The position numbers and the translations under genes were made by a program. This document shows, piece after piece, positions 19,351 to 28,308 of a DNA stretch of 64,000 bases (its first letter is position 1; each line of letters starts with the position of its first letter). This stretch comes from Mycoavidus sp. B2-EB (GTDB lineage Bacteria > Pseudomonadota > Gammaproteobacteria > Burkholderiales > Burkholderiaceae). The notes beneath the pieces were generated by a model, which was not told the origin of the DNA, ran no database searches, and saw only the letters and a program-made list of their open reading frames with translations. The stretch spans positions 1,054,001 to 1,118,000 of the forward strand of contig NZ_AP021872.1 of NCBI RefSeq assembly GCF_014218255.1, written 5' to 3'.

Positions 19351-20400
19351 ATGAAAGTGCTAAAAAATTGCTTCATTAGTGTCAAGTTATTATTTTGCTT
19401 ACATGGAATAGCAACGGCGGGCACGCTCAGCATTGCTAGCTGGCCGGATTATTATCCTCCTGAATTACTAAAGAAATTTGAGCAGGATACAGGTATAAAA
19501 ACAGTGCTAGATAACTATGAAAGTGATGCTATGTTAGCCATTAAACTAAAATCAGGAGGTCGGTATGACGTAGTCGTAACTTCTGACATTTATGTAACCA
19601 TCCTCAAGCAAGATAATTTACTTATGAAATTGAATAAAGACAGATTGCCAAACTTCAAGAATATTAAATCTGAGTATCGCTCTCCGCCATTCGATCCTGC
19701 CCGCGATTATGCAATGCCTTACACCCTCGTTTTAACGGGCTTTATTTATGACTCAGCCCGTGTTCCTGCTGGGAAATTAGAAGATAGCTGGCGGTCTTTT
19801 TTCAATCCAGACAAAACATTACATGACAAAATTGCTAATCTGGATGAACGAGATGATTTGTATATGGCTGCTTCTTGGTACCTAGGACAAGATGAATGCT
19901 CCGAGAGTCTTGAAGACGCAAAACGCGTGCTAAACGTTTTGCAGAAACAAAATCCACATGTGTTGACCTACAGTAATAATGGGCCAATTGAAAGAATGGT
20001 GAATAAGGAAGTCATTGTCCAACAAATCTGGAATGGCGCTGCCGTACGAGTTAGGCCAAAGCTCGCTAGCGCTATCTTTGTTTATCCCAAAGAAGGTATC
20101 CGCCTCGCTATGGATAATTTTGTTGTACCCGCTAAAGCCAAAAACGTGGATGAAGCTTATCGGTTCATTGATTGGATGCTTAAGCCAGAAAACATTGCCC
20201 AAGTTTCCAATAAATATAAATATGACAATGCAATTATAGGCGCAGAAAAATACATGGACCCTGACTTAATCAATGATCCAGCATTTAGCATCCCTAAAGA
20301 GTTCCGTAACCGAATTAAGTTATTTAAGCTGTGCTCACCTAAAGCACTCGCTTTACGCAATAAAGTTTGGATGCAATTGAAAAAATCTGGAGGCAGTTAG
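19351..20400 (+). CDS. potD: Periplasmic polyamine-type binding protein PotD, copy 3 (stand-alone)
   Basis: A third binding protein, without permease genes of its own, 165 bases after copy 2. The signal peptide is residues 1-24 (VKLLFCLHGIATAG). Unlike the other copies it keeps the aromatic residue in SWPDYYPPELLKKFE, which corresponds to the polyamine-contacting N-W/S-W-x-x-Y segment of PotD/PotF. It also has DNYESDAMLAIKL, QQIWNGAAVRV and AYRFIDWMLKPENIAQVSNK. It may present a different ligand to the same PotABC channel. Confidence 0.9.
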   Translation: MKVLKNCFISVKLLFCLHGIATAGTLSIASWPDYYPPELLKKFEQDTGIKTVLDNYESDAMLAIKLKSGGRYDVVVTSDIYVTILKQDNLLMKLNKDRLPNFKNIKSEYRSPPFDPARDYAMPYTLVLTGFIYDSARVPAGKLEDSWRSFFNPDKTLHDKIANLDERDDLYMAASWYLGQDECSESLEDAKRVLNVLQKQNPHVLTYSNNGPIERMVNKEVIVQQIWNGAAVRVRPKLASAIFVYPKEGIRLAMDNFVVPAKAKNVDEAYRFIDWMLKPENIAQVSNKYKYDNAIIGAEKYMDPDLINDPAFSIPKEFRNRIKLFKLCSPKALALRNKVWMQLKKSGGS

Positions 20401-20495
20401 AAAACTATTGATCATCGAAGTTGCCCTGACCAGATGCTTGGTGGCTATTGACCAGGGCAGCGCCAATCTCTCTTATTAAGGAAAGGATAAGCAAA

Positions 20496-21935
20496 ATGTA
20501 TCATAGCATAAATAAAGATGATCTCTTTAATCTAAGTTATACACCACCGAGCGGAGCAATCGAAGCTCTAGGATTCTATACTACAATTTCAGTCCCTACT
20601 CCGAATAGATCTCGACAGGCACCTTCCTTATTTCATCCCATTCGCTCAGAAAACCAGTGGCGACAGTGGATGAACAAAGGCATCGGCATCATTCCATTGC
20701 CTATTTTCTGCATACTTTCTACTAGCCTCATCCTCCTTCTCAGCATAAATGAGTTCTCCAGCGAGGTCTCTCTGATCTTCGCAGCGCTTGCTGTACTGGG
20801 TTTTAGTTGTGCTGAACTAGGCGCGCGCCTACCCGGCTTACGGCACATCGGCGGGACTGTTATCTTAACTATTTTGCTGCCGTCTTTTTTGGTGCACCAT
20901 GCACTTCTGCCCAGTAAATTAGTGCAGTCGATTAACAACTTTTGGCATACGACAAATATCCTCTACCTGTTTACTGCTGCCGTGATTGTCGGCGGTATTC
21001 TCAGTATGGACCGGCGGCTTCTGATTAAAGGCTTTGCGAAGCTCTTTATTCCTCTGACGGTAGGTTCGATTGCCGCAGTTATCGTGGGCACCCTGACTGG
21101 CGTAGCATTTGGATTTAGCGCACACCATGCTCTTTTTTATCTGGTAATTCCCATTATGGCTGGCGGTCTTGGTGAGGGGGGAATTCCTTTGACCTTGGGT
21201 TACGCTACCATTTTAAATGTACCGCAACCCCAGCTCTTTGCTCAAATTGTTCCGCCTGTCGTACTGGGCAATTTAACCGCTATCGTATGCGCATCGATCC
21301 TTCATCAATTTGGTAAACGCTATCCTCGTTATAGCGGAAATGGCGAGTTACTGCGCACCTCGGCCGCCGAGTCGCCGCCGGAAGAGAGCCATGCGCTTTC
21401 TTTTACGATTGAAACCTTAGCGGCAGCTGGCATGATTGCAGTCAGTCTATATTTAGTCGGTGTTGTAATTTATCATTGCACCGGTTTGCCTGCGCCATTG
21501 GGTATGCTATTGCTCACTGTAATCATCAAGTTAACACGCATTATCCCGCCTAAATTTGAGCATGGCGCTTATGCTATGTATCGTTTTTTTGCTATCACTG
21601 CGGCCTATCCCATGTTGTTTGGAATTGGTTTGATTCTGACACCTTGGGAGGCATTTTTAGCCGCGTTAACACCGGGCCATGTTGTCACGATCCTAGCTAC
21701 CGTAGCGACCTTAACTACGGTTGGTTTTTTCGTTGGGCGCTGGACGGGTTTGCATCCCATTGAAAGCGCGATTGTGAATGCTTGCCACAGCGGTATGGGC
21801 AGTGTGGGGGATTTGGCGATTCTCACTTCAGCGCATCGTATGCAATTAATGCCATTTGCACAGCTCGCAACCCGCATTGGCGGAGCCTTAACGGTCATGG
21901 TTACGCTTCTGATTTTTAGTCAAGTACCGGGCTAA
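20496..21935 (+). CDS. 2-hydroxycarboxylate (citrate/malate):cation symporter, 2HCT/CCS family
   Basis: A secondary transporter for citrate, malate or related acids, coupled to sodium or protons. With the ATG at 20496 (479 residues), preceded by AAGGAAAGG, it has about ten to twelve membrane segments after a hydrophilic N-terminal 60. The family's two re-entrant loop motifs are visible: MAGGLGEGGIPL near the middle and HSGMGSVGDLAIL near the C-terminus. A TTG at 20448 is in frame but lacks a ribosome binding site. It follows the pot genes with a 95-base gap. Its last 185 bases are repeated almost exactly at 25104-25300. The substrate is unknown. Confidence 0.88.
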   Translation: MYHSINKDDLFNLSYTPPSGAIEALGFYTTISVPTPNRSRQAPSLFHPIRSENQWRQWMNKGIGIIPLPIFCILSTSLILLLSINEFSSEVSLIFAALAVLGFSCAELGARLPGLRHIGGTVILTILLPSFLVHHALLPSKLVQSINNFWHTTNILYLFTAAVIVGGILSMDRRLLIKGFAKLFIPLTVGSIAAVIVGTLTGVAFGFSAHHALFYLVIPIMAGGLGEGGIPLTLGYATILNVPQPQLFAQIVPPVVLGNLTAIVCASILHQFGKRYPRYSGNGELLRTSAAESPPEESHALSFTIETLAAAGMIAVSLYLVGVVIYHCTGLPAPLGMLLLTVIIKLTRIIPPKFEHGAYAMYRFFAITAAYPMLFGIGLILTPWEAFLAALTPGHVVTILATVATLTTVGFFVGRWTGLHPIESAIVNACHSGMGSVGDLAILTSAHRMQLMPFAQLATRIGGALTVMVTLLIFSQVPG

Positions 21936-21975
21936 TGAACAAATCAAATTTAGCTAGGTAGCAGGAGTCCATTCG

Positions 21976-22092
21976 CAAAGAGAAAGTACCGTTGGTTGCG
22001 ATTCGCGTGGTTGATCATGCTGTCTGGCTGATGTATTAGCAACAGGATAGGCAGTGGTGTGGGTGGTTTGCGGGAAGCGATTGTGGGTTTAC
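21976..22092 (+). pseudogene. thiE: Relic of the thiE 3' end
   Basis: The stretch AAAGAGAAAGTACC, GTTGGTTGCGATT, TTGATCATGCTGT, GTATTAGCAACAGG and then TTTGCGGGA matches the end of thiE (9174-9320) in order, with substitutions and several deletions that destroy the frame. It shows that a thiE end once stood next to pot genes here as it does upstream of the first pot operon. Confidence 0.8.
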
Positions 22093-22109
22093 GTGCTTCT
22101 GGCCCTAGT

Positions 22110-22195
22110 ACAAAACTACGTTTAGGCTCGGTCGCAAAATATAACGGAAGAATACACGCCATTTGCTGGTAGATACGGAGGGTTTTCCGCATGCA
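22110..22195 (+). pseudogene. potA: Relic of the potA 3' end
   Basis: CGGTCGCAAAAT, then GAAGAATACAC, CCATTT and the later TTTTCCGCATGC correspond to the codons for [19 protein letters not shown] at the end of potA (16325-16420), with indels. It breaks off where the IS21-type sequence starts. No coding capacity remains. Confidence 0.7.
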
Positions 22196-22199
22196 AGAG

Positions 22200-23471
22200 C
22201 CGTAACCAACTCTGAGCGTAAACTCAATATCAGCCTAGGGTCCAATAGATGTTGTACGATCTGATGTGTGGCCTCTCCGATCGATTGGCCCCAATTCAAT
22301 AATTGTCTGGGCGACCATTGCCTGTGAGCTTGGTGTGATTTGGGCATGTGTTCGGCCAAGGTCGTGTGCAGGGTATTCGGCAGCTTGCTACGTTGAGGTA
22401 AGAGGCCACCCTCTTGCCTTGATGGAAGCATTCAATGGTGTCCGCTGTGATACGCACTTCGACCTCACGGCCCACCCATTGGTGAGGCACGCTGTAATAA
22501 TGATGATCGACTTCAATATGGTAATCAATCGACACACTCGCTTTTTTCCAGTGCGCGAGTTCAAATGGCTGTAACGGCAGCGGCCGCAGTACCGGATGGT
22601 CGATTGCCTCGAACGCTTGGATGCGATTGCCAGGCAATTTCTTGAAGGGCCGAGCGTTGAGGTCTATCAGCAGAGTTGCGATAGCGTGGTTTAATTCGGA
22701 CAGGCTGAAGAAACGCCGGTGACGCAAGCGGGCGAGAATCCAGCGTTCAGCGATTTGCACGCCAACTTCCACTTTACCTTTGTCCTGCGGCTTATAAGGC
22801 CGTGCAGGCAGTACTGCGCAGCCGTAATGGGCAGCAAACTCAGCATACAGATGCTCCACCTGAGGCTCATACCAATCAGGGTGAGCAATCAAAGCTCGAG
22901 CATTATCGCAAACGATCAGCTCAGGGCAGCCTCCGATATAGGTAAGTGCCTGGATGTGTGCGTTAATCCAGTCCGCTGCAGTTTGACTTCCCGTGGCCAC
23001 TGCAAATGTATAGTTAGAGGCGCCGAGTACCGCTACAAACAGTTGTGCTTGACTGATTTCACCTGTATGCGGGTTAGACACTGCAATCGTCTGGCCCGCG
23101 TAATCGACAAATAGTTTCTCGCCAGCTCGATGAACCTGGCGCATCGAGCGCTTGAGTGTCTTGGCCCAAGCACGGTAATGTACGCACAAGCTTGTGTAAC
23201 TGGAGGGCCGGCCATCCGGCGGCATGAACCGCGACACGCGCACCACTGGTGTTTCGGATTTGGGCTTCAATCTGGATGACAGCGCTGTTTCGTCTAGCGC
23301 TTGCGCCTCTTCCCAGCCTAAACCCGCTTGGCTAGCAAGCTTAATGAACTTGGCAACAACTCCTTTAGAGAGCGACAGGGCCCGGGCAATCGCCTCTAGC
23401 GACAAGCGGCACTCATATCGCAGCCTTAATACTTCTTTAACTTTGCGCATGGTAATTTGTCGACTTGGCAT
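22200..23471 (-). pseudogene. istA: IS21-family transposase IstA, frameshifted and truncated
   Basis: The first 365 or so residues are intact, from MPSRQITMRKVKEVLRLRYE. A helix-turn-helix follows at LSLEAIARALSLSKGVVAKF, and the DDE core includes LFVDYAGQTI, ELIVCDNARALI and the KGKVEVGVQ glutamate. Near 22395-22402 a one-base loss shifts the frame. The expected continuation, RSKLPNTLHTTLAEHMPKSH and WSPRQLLNWGQSIG, is read in the next frame until the sequence breaks off around 22200. An in-frame start 16 codons upstream (23519) is possible. No active transposase is expected. Confidence 0.88.
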
Positions 23472-23589
23472 CGCATACCTAAAAAGCGCACACGATACCG
23501 GGTTGTTCAAATTACCCACGCTTGCCTACAGCCCTATCAAATCGCCGATCATTTCTATCTTTCCAATTTCAAAAATCTTATCTAAAATC

Positions 23590-23665
23590 GGTCACGAAAA
23601 TTCTGTAATCAGCGGTCACGATAAATCTGAAATGACCGGTCACGCTTCTGAAATAGATGGTCACG
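23590..23665. repeat. Four GGTCACG repeats at the IS21 end
   Basis: GGTCACG occurs at 23590, 23614, 23638 and 23659, that is at spacings of 24, 24 and 21 bases, just inside the outer border of the truncated IS21 element. Multiple short terminal repeats of this kind are known transposase binding sites in IS21-family ends. Confidence 0.8.
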
Positions 23666-23671
23666 AGCCTA

Positions 23672-24003
23672 TGTACCCATTCAAGCACGCTTATCCAGAA
23701 TTAGCCCACATTTAATTGAATGTGGCAGAAGATCTTTACACCAATCCTTAACGAGTTTTTGGGCGCATTACTTGGCCACAATTAATGCCTGGTGTGATAT
23801 ATTGGAATTTATTACATCATTGGATAATTTTATTATTACTTATTTTGTTTCTGGGCCGGGGTCAACAACTCTATCTATTTATATTTTGGAACTATCAGGC
23901 GTGGGGTTTCACCTAAAATCAATGCAATTTCAACCTTAATTTTAGGGATGTCGGTATTATTTGTTACATTAGCTTACTTTATCGGCCAGCAAAAACAGAA
24001 GTG
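23672..24003 (+). pseudogene. potC: Relic of the potC 3' part
   Basis: This stretch follows the last 330 bases of potC copy 2. Matching landmarks are CAAGC-CGC-TTATCCAGA, GAAGATCTTTAC, TACTTGGCCACAA, TTTTATTATTACTTATTTTG, and CTTTATCGGCCAGCAAAAACAGAAG before the stop. Premature stops and indels (for example around 23750 and 23800) break the frame. It precedes an intact potD at the usual 19-base spacing. Confidence 0.9.
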
Positions 24004-24022
24004 ATATTTTCCTGGGAGAGTT

Positions 24023-25069
24023 TTGATGAAATTATTAAAATGGTCAGTTGTTAGCACACTACTCTGTCTATATCAAATTACAAATGCAGCAGGCAAGTTT
24101 CATCTTGCTTGTCCGCAGAATTATTACCCTTCTGAGCTATTACAAAAATTCGAACAAGAGACAGGAATAAAAGCAACTCTCAATCCTTATGACAGCGATG
24201 ATACGTTGGCTGCTAAAATGAATGCAGGAGGACAAATATACGATGTAATCATCACTAATGAAATTTATATACCGATGCTCATCAAAAATCGGGTAATTAG
24301 AAAATTGGACCGGAAGAAATTATCAAATTTTAAAAATATCCGATCTGAATACCTCTCTCCAGCATTTGACCCAGAACGGGAGTACACCGCACCGTATACT
24401 GCGATTCTAACTAGCTTCGCCTATGACTCAGCTCATATTCCTGGCGGTAAACTAAAAGAAAGTTGGGGATCTTTCTTTAAGCCAGATGAAAAACTGCGTG
24501 GCAAGATTGCTAACTTGGATGAACAAAATGATCTGTTTATTGCTGCCGCTTGGTACCTTGGCCTAGATGAATGCTCAGAGAATCCAAAAGATGCCGAGAA
24601 GGTGCTCGAATTATTACAAGAACAAAAGCCATATGTTCTGACCTATAGCAATGATGGAACAACTGCTCGTATGGTAAATCAAGAAATTTTCATGCAACAA
24701 ATATGGAATGGTGTTGCTGTACGAGTAAAATCCAAGCTAGCAACGGCTGTCTTTGTGTATCCTGAGGAAGGAGCGATCCTTATGCAAGATATTTTTGCGA
24801 TACCCAATAAAGCTAAGAATGTTGATGAAGCACATCGATTTATTGATTGGATGCTGCGACCGGAGAACATTGCTTACGTCTCTAATAAATATAAATACAG
24901 CAATGCAATTATAGGTTCTGATAAATTTACAGATCTTGATTTAATTAACGATCCTGCATTTAATACTCCAGAGAAATTTCGCAGCCGAATTAAACCCATG
25001 AAAATCTGTTCACCTAAAGCATTGGCTCTGCGCAATAAAGTTTGGGTTAAATTAAAAATTAATAGATAA
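24023..25069 (+). CDS. potD: Periplasmic polyamine-type binding protein PotD, copy 4
   Basis: An intact 348-residue binding protein left behind in a decayed pot block. The signal peptide spans residues 1-23 (SVVSTLLCLYQITNAA). The mature part has LACPQNYYPSELLQKFEQETG, again without the tryptophan of copy 3, then NPYDSDDTLAAKM, MQQIWNGVAVRV and AHRFIDWMLRPENIAYVSNK. Its partner genes are broken or missing, so it could act only through PotABC encoded elsewhere. It is closest to copy 2 by eye. A GGGAGAG stretch before the ATG is a suitable ribosome binding site. It may or may not still be expressed. Confidence 0.88.
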   Translation: MMKLLKWSVVSTLLCLYQITNAAGKFHLACPQNYYPSELLQKFEQETGIKATLNPYDSDDTLAAKMNAGGQIYDVIITNEIYIPMLIKNRVIRKLDRKKLSNFKNIRSEYLSPAFDPEREYTAPYTAILTSFAYDSAHIPGGKLKESWGSFFKPDEKLRGKIANLDEQNDLFIAAAWYLGLDECSENPKDAEKVLELLQEQKPYVLTYSNDGTTARMVNQEIFMQQIWNGVAVRVKSKLATAVFVYPEEGAILMQDIFAIPNKAKNVDEAHRFIDWMLRPENIAYVSNKYKYSNAIIGSDKFTDLDLINDPAFNTPEKFRSRIKPMKICSPKALALRNKVWVKLKINR

Positions 25070-25103
25070 ATTTTTCTTATACTATACATTTACCCCATAT
25101 AGT

Positions 25104-25300
25104 TTGCATCCCATTGAAAGCGCGATTGTGAATGCTTGCCACAGCGGCATGGGCAGTGTGGGGGATTTGGCGATTCTCACTTCAGCGCATCGTATGCAAT
25201 TAATGCCATTTGCACAGCTCGCAACCCGCATTGGTGGAGCCTTAACGGTCATGGTAGCGCTTCTGATTTTTAGTCAAATGCCGGGCTAACGAACATATCA
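25104..25300 (+). pseudogene. Duplicated 3' end of the 2HCT transporter gene
   Basis: Nearly identical (only a handful of differences) to 21750-21946, covering the last 61 codons of the transporter and about 12 bases past its stop. The open frame starts at a TTG with no upstream coding sequence. It includes the re-entrant-loop motif HSGMGSVGDLAIL. It is the footprint of a duplication of the pot-transporter block. Confidence 0.95.
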
Positions 25301-25344
25301 AAATTATTCCGAATTGCGAGGGCGCTGTTCGCTTAAGAGAGCGG

Positions 25345-25350
25345 TATAAT
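25345..25350 (+). promoter_or_regulatory. Candidate -10 box for the Rieske oxygenase gene
   Basis: A perfect TATAAT stands 26 bases before the ATG. No strong -35 hexamer is found at 16-18 bases upstream, so the promoter may be weak or activator-dependent. Confidence 0.4.
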
Positions 25351-25376
25351 TGCCGACTTTTTTGATCGAAAAGTAG

Positions 25377-26495
25377 ATGTCTAATCTGAGCAGCGCCCTG
25401 CCCAAGTTATCCTGCGAGCAACTCCCGGTTAGTGCTTATTTTGATGAGGCACTTTACGAGCGCGAACTTGCAACGCTTTTTCAGCGCGGGCCTCGCTATG
25501 TTGGCCATGAATTAATGGTGCCTGAGGCGGGCGCTTATTTTACGTTACCCAGTGAACGTAATGCGCGCGTGTTGGTGCGCCAAAGAAGTGGCGCAATTGA
25601 GCTTTTATCGAATGTGTGCCGTCACCGCCAGGCCATTTTGTTAGAGGGCCAAGGGCAAACTGAAAATATCGTCTGCCCGTTGCATCGCTGGACCTACGCC
25701 TTAAATGGGGAGTTACTGGGCGCACCGCATTTTCCTGATCGTCCCTGCTTAAACCTGGAGCGCACGACCCTGCATAACTGGCGCGGATTGTTATTCGATA
25801 CGCATGGGCGCAACCCAGTGCATGATTTGACAATGCTTTCTAACCCTCATCTGGATTTCTCGGGTTATGTATTTAACCATGTTGAAGTTCACGAATGTAC
25901 TTATAACTGGAAAACCTTCGTCGAAGTTTATTTAGAAGATTATCATGTTGCGCCGTTTCATCCTGGACTGAGTCACTTTGTATCTTGCGACCAATTAGAA
26001 TGGCAATTTGGTGATTGGTACAGCTTGCAAACAGTGGGCGTGCGCCAAGCGCTTAGCCAAGCTGGCAGCCCAGCCTACCGAAAATGGCAAGATGCGCTTT
26101 TGCGTTTTAACCAAAACAAGTTACCGCAGCATGGCGCAATTTGGATGATGTACTATCCCAATCTGATGATTGAATGGTATCCGCATGTGCTGGTGGTCTC
26201 AACCTTAATACCGCGTGGCCCTCGGCATACAACAAACATCGTCGAATTTTATTACCCGGAAGAGATTGCACTTTTTGAGCCTGAATTAGTTGAGGCTGAA
26301 CGTGCAGCGTATATGGAAACCGTAGCGGAAGATGATGAAATTGCCAGGCGTATGGATGCTGGGCGTGCCGCTCTTATGGAGCGTGGCATTTCTGAGGTTG
26401 GGCCTTATCAAAGCCCGCTAGAAGATGGAATGCAGCATTTTCATCAGTTTTTATGGCGCCAATTAGGTAATATAGAGAACAGTTTAGCTGCCTAA
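25377..26495 (+). CDS. Rieske non-haem iron oxygenase, alpha-subunit-like
   Basis: A ring-hydroxylating-type oxygenase. The Rieske [2Fe-2S] ligands are C81-x-H83 and C100-x2-H103 (CRHR ... CPLHRW). The catalytic mononuclear iron site is expected at H190 and H195 in EDYHVAPFHPGL, with a later acidic residue. The 372 residues are a full-length alpha subunit. The substrate is unknown, and no beta subunit or reductase gene is adjacent. It is followed after 13 bases by a sulfurtransferase gene, so the two are probably co-transcribed. This pairing suggests a housekeeping role in Burkholderiaceae, not pollutant degradation, but that is inference. Confidence 0.88.
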   Translation: MSNLSSALPKLSCEQLPVSAYFDEALYERELATLFQRGPRYVGHELMVPEAGAYFTLPSERNARVLVRQRSGAIELLSNVCRHRQAILLEGQGQTENIVCPLHRWTYALNGELLGAPHFPDRPCLNLERTTLHNWRGLLFDTHGRNPVHDLTMLSNPHLDFSGYVFNHVEVHECTYNWKTFVEVYLEDYHVAPFHPGLSHFVSCDQLEWQFGDWYSLQTVGVRQALSQAGSPAYRKWQDALLRFNQNKLPQHGAIWMMYYPNLMIEWYPHVLVVSTLIPRGPRHTTNIVEFYYPEEIALFEPELVEAERAAYMETVAEDDEIARRMDAGRAALMERGISEVGPYQSPLEDGMQHFHQFLWRQLGNIENSLAA

Positions 26496-26508
26496 TGAGA
26501 CCTTTAAT

Positions 26509-27375
26509 ATGTCGACTTCTCGCTATACGACATTCATCAGCGCGGCCCAGCTTGCAGCGCTGATAGCAAGCAAACCCGAGAACATCATTATTTTTGATTG
26601 TAGTTTCGATCTCACTGATGAAAATTCGGGCAAGCATGCTTACGATGCTGAGCATTTACCTGGCGCGCATTATCTCCATCTTGGCGCGACCCTTTCCGGT
26701 CCTCGCACAGGACACAATGGACGCCACCCATTGCCTGAGCGCACCACACTAGCGCGAGCGCTGGCATCTTATGGCCTGCAAAATCAACATCAAGTGATTG
26801 CATATGACGCCCAAGGCGGGATTTTCGCAGCGCGGTTATGGTGGTTATTACGGTGGTTGGGCCATGCGGCAGTAGCTTTACTTGACGGGGGGTTACACGC
26901 CTGGCGCAAAGTTGGGTTGCCGCTTTCTGATACATTGCCTGGCCTGCGTGCAGGAGATTTTAAACCTGCTGTGCCGCTGGCGCAGACAGTCGATGTAGAC
27001 ACCGTGATGCGCAATCTGGAGACACATGAATACACGCTCATCGATGCACGTTCTGCTGGACGTTATCGGGGGGAAAACGAGACGCTAGATGCCGTTGGTG
27101 GACATATTCCAGGAGCGCTTAATCGGTTTTTTCAAGATAATCTGACTGTCGATGGTCATTTTAAATCAGCACCTGTTTTACGTGATGAATTTAATACGCT
27201 ATTAGGCGACAAACCTGCGCATGAGGTTATCTTACAGTGTGGATCTGGGGTTTCTGCTTGCTTGCATGCGCTGGCGATGGAAATCGCAAGTTTGCCTGGA
27301 GCAATGCTTTATCCTGGATCGTGGAGTGAATGGTGCAGTGATCCTGAGCGACCTGTAGCGACGGGCTCATCGTAA
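26509..27375 (+). CDS. sseA: 3-mercaptopyruvate sulfurtransferase-like rhodanese
   Basis: A two-domain rhodanese of 288 residues. The N-terminal inactive domain contains YDAEHLPGAHYLHL and GHNGRHPLPE. The C-terminal active domain has the catalytic cysteine C244 in the loop CGSGVSA, which is the 3-mercaptopyruvate sulfurtransferase form; thiosulfate rhodaneses usually have CRKG. It moves sulfur from 3-mercaptopyruvate to thiols or cyanide. It lies 13 bases after the Rieske gene. The assignment to SseA rather than another rhodanese is by active-site loop. Confidence 0.87.
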   Translation: MSTSRYTTFISAAQLAALIASKPENIIIFDCSFDLTDENSGKHAYDAEHLPGAHYLHLGATLSGPRTGHNGRHPLPERTTLARALASYGLQNQHQVIAYDAQGGIFAARLWWLLRWLGHAAVALLDGGLHAWRKVGLPLSDTLPGLRAGDFKPAVPLAQTVDVDTVMRNLETHEYTLIDARSAGRYRGENETLDAVGGHIPGALNRFFQDNLTVDGHFKSAPVLRDEFNTLLGDKPAHEVILQCGSGVSACLHALAMEIASLPGAMLYPGSWSEWCSDPERPVATGSS

Positions 27376-27500
27376 TGCCACTTAACCCGTGTCCTGAATC
27401 AAAAGACTCGAGGCGGCTATAAAGTGTAGTAGTTCAAACCAGATCTGATCGTATAGCAAGAGTCATCCAAAGCGAAATTCACCTTGCTCTACGGCCTAGT

Positions 27501-28298
27501 TCATTCTTTATAGTTATAGTGCGCTGGCACTTTATAATCTTCCGGGAAAGAGGGCCATTTGAAGTATTCATCTGACCATGCATTCTCTAGAGCGGTTCCA
27601 ATGGCATTAGAAAAATTATATAACTGAAAATTAATTAGCCTAATTCTCTGAAGGATGGCTCGAACTGCACGCCAATCTTTTTGTACCGATGCTTCTTCAT
27701 ATCCGTCAAAAGCTATCTGCAAAGCTAGCAGCCTCTCATTGAATGATTTATTGAAGTCATCTTTTAAATTAATTCCCCATATCAAACGCCCCGTTCTTTT
27801 ATCCACACGCTCTAATTCTTCATCTGTTACGCTATGAGATTTGGCAAAATCCATCAAGATTATTTGAATTTTATTCAAATCCACCAATTCTTTTTTATCA
27901 ATTTTATTTATTTTTATATTTAAATATTTACTTGGAATAGTGTATTCCCTTCCAAATGAAGGCCAATTAAAATACTTACTATTAAGAGCTCTGGTTAGAT
28001 CAGTTGAAATTGCGTGAAATGGACTACTCGCTATCAGTTTAATTCTTATAGATGCATCCATAAGACCTGCCTGAGTTGCCAACATATCTTTTTGAGATAA
28101 TGCGTTGCTATATAACTCGATAGCACTCTCCATTTTTTCCAAATCTCTCTTAAAAGATTTGTTATAGTCAGCTCTCCAGTCTACGTACCACATTAAATAT
28201 CCAGTTTTTTTATGCGAAGCCTTCAGGTCAGAATATTTAAAGCCATGAGACTGGAAAAACTCCATTAAACGCTCTTTAAATTTATTAAAATCTAACAT
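27501..28298 (-). CDS. Candidate immunity protein with two tandem homologous domains
   Basis: Not a protein I can name. It starts 10 bases after the end of the broken toxin module (28309-29031), the standard place for a polymorphic-toxin immunity gene. The 265 residues consist of two related halves: residues 3-130 and 140-262 share, in order, DFNK/DLNK, TGYLMWYVDW/TGRLIWGINL, DYNKSFKRDLE/DDFNKSFNERL, QKDMLAT/QKDWRAV and YFNWPSFGREYTIPSKY/YFKWPSFPEDYKVPAHY. No signal peptide or membrane segment is visible. The gene is strongly AT-rich. Role inferred only from position and from the locus type. Confidence 0.7.
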   Translation of the reverse strand: MLDFNKFKERLMEFFQSHGFKYSDLKASHKKTGYLMWYVDWRADYNKSFKRDLEKMESAIELYSNALSQKDMLATQAGLMDASIRIKLIASSPFHAISTDLTRALNSKYFNWPSFGREYTIPSKYLNIKINKIDKKELVDLNKIQIILMDFAKSHSVTDEELERVDKRTGRLIWGINLKDDFNKSFNERLLALQIAFDGYEEASVQKDWRAVRAILQRIRLINFQLYNFSNAIGTALENAWSDEYFKWPSFPEDYKVPAHYNYKE

Positions 28299-28308
28299 TG
28301 CTTTTACC

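Larger units (their letters stand above)
22196..23671 (-). mobile_element. Truncated IS21-family element (IS408-like group)
   Basis: The element retains most of istA and the outer end with several GGTCACG repeats (23590-23665). istB and the other end are missing. It separates the potA relic from the potC relic, replacing potB, and so is part of the decay of a third pot block. The borders are estimated from where the similarity to potA and potC stops, within perhaps 10 bases. Confidence 0.75.

Noticed and set aside
23590-23665. Evenly spaced short repeats as a CRISPR array
   Set aside because: The repeat unit is only 7 bases, there are four units, and they lie at the end of an IS21 element, where such sites belong.
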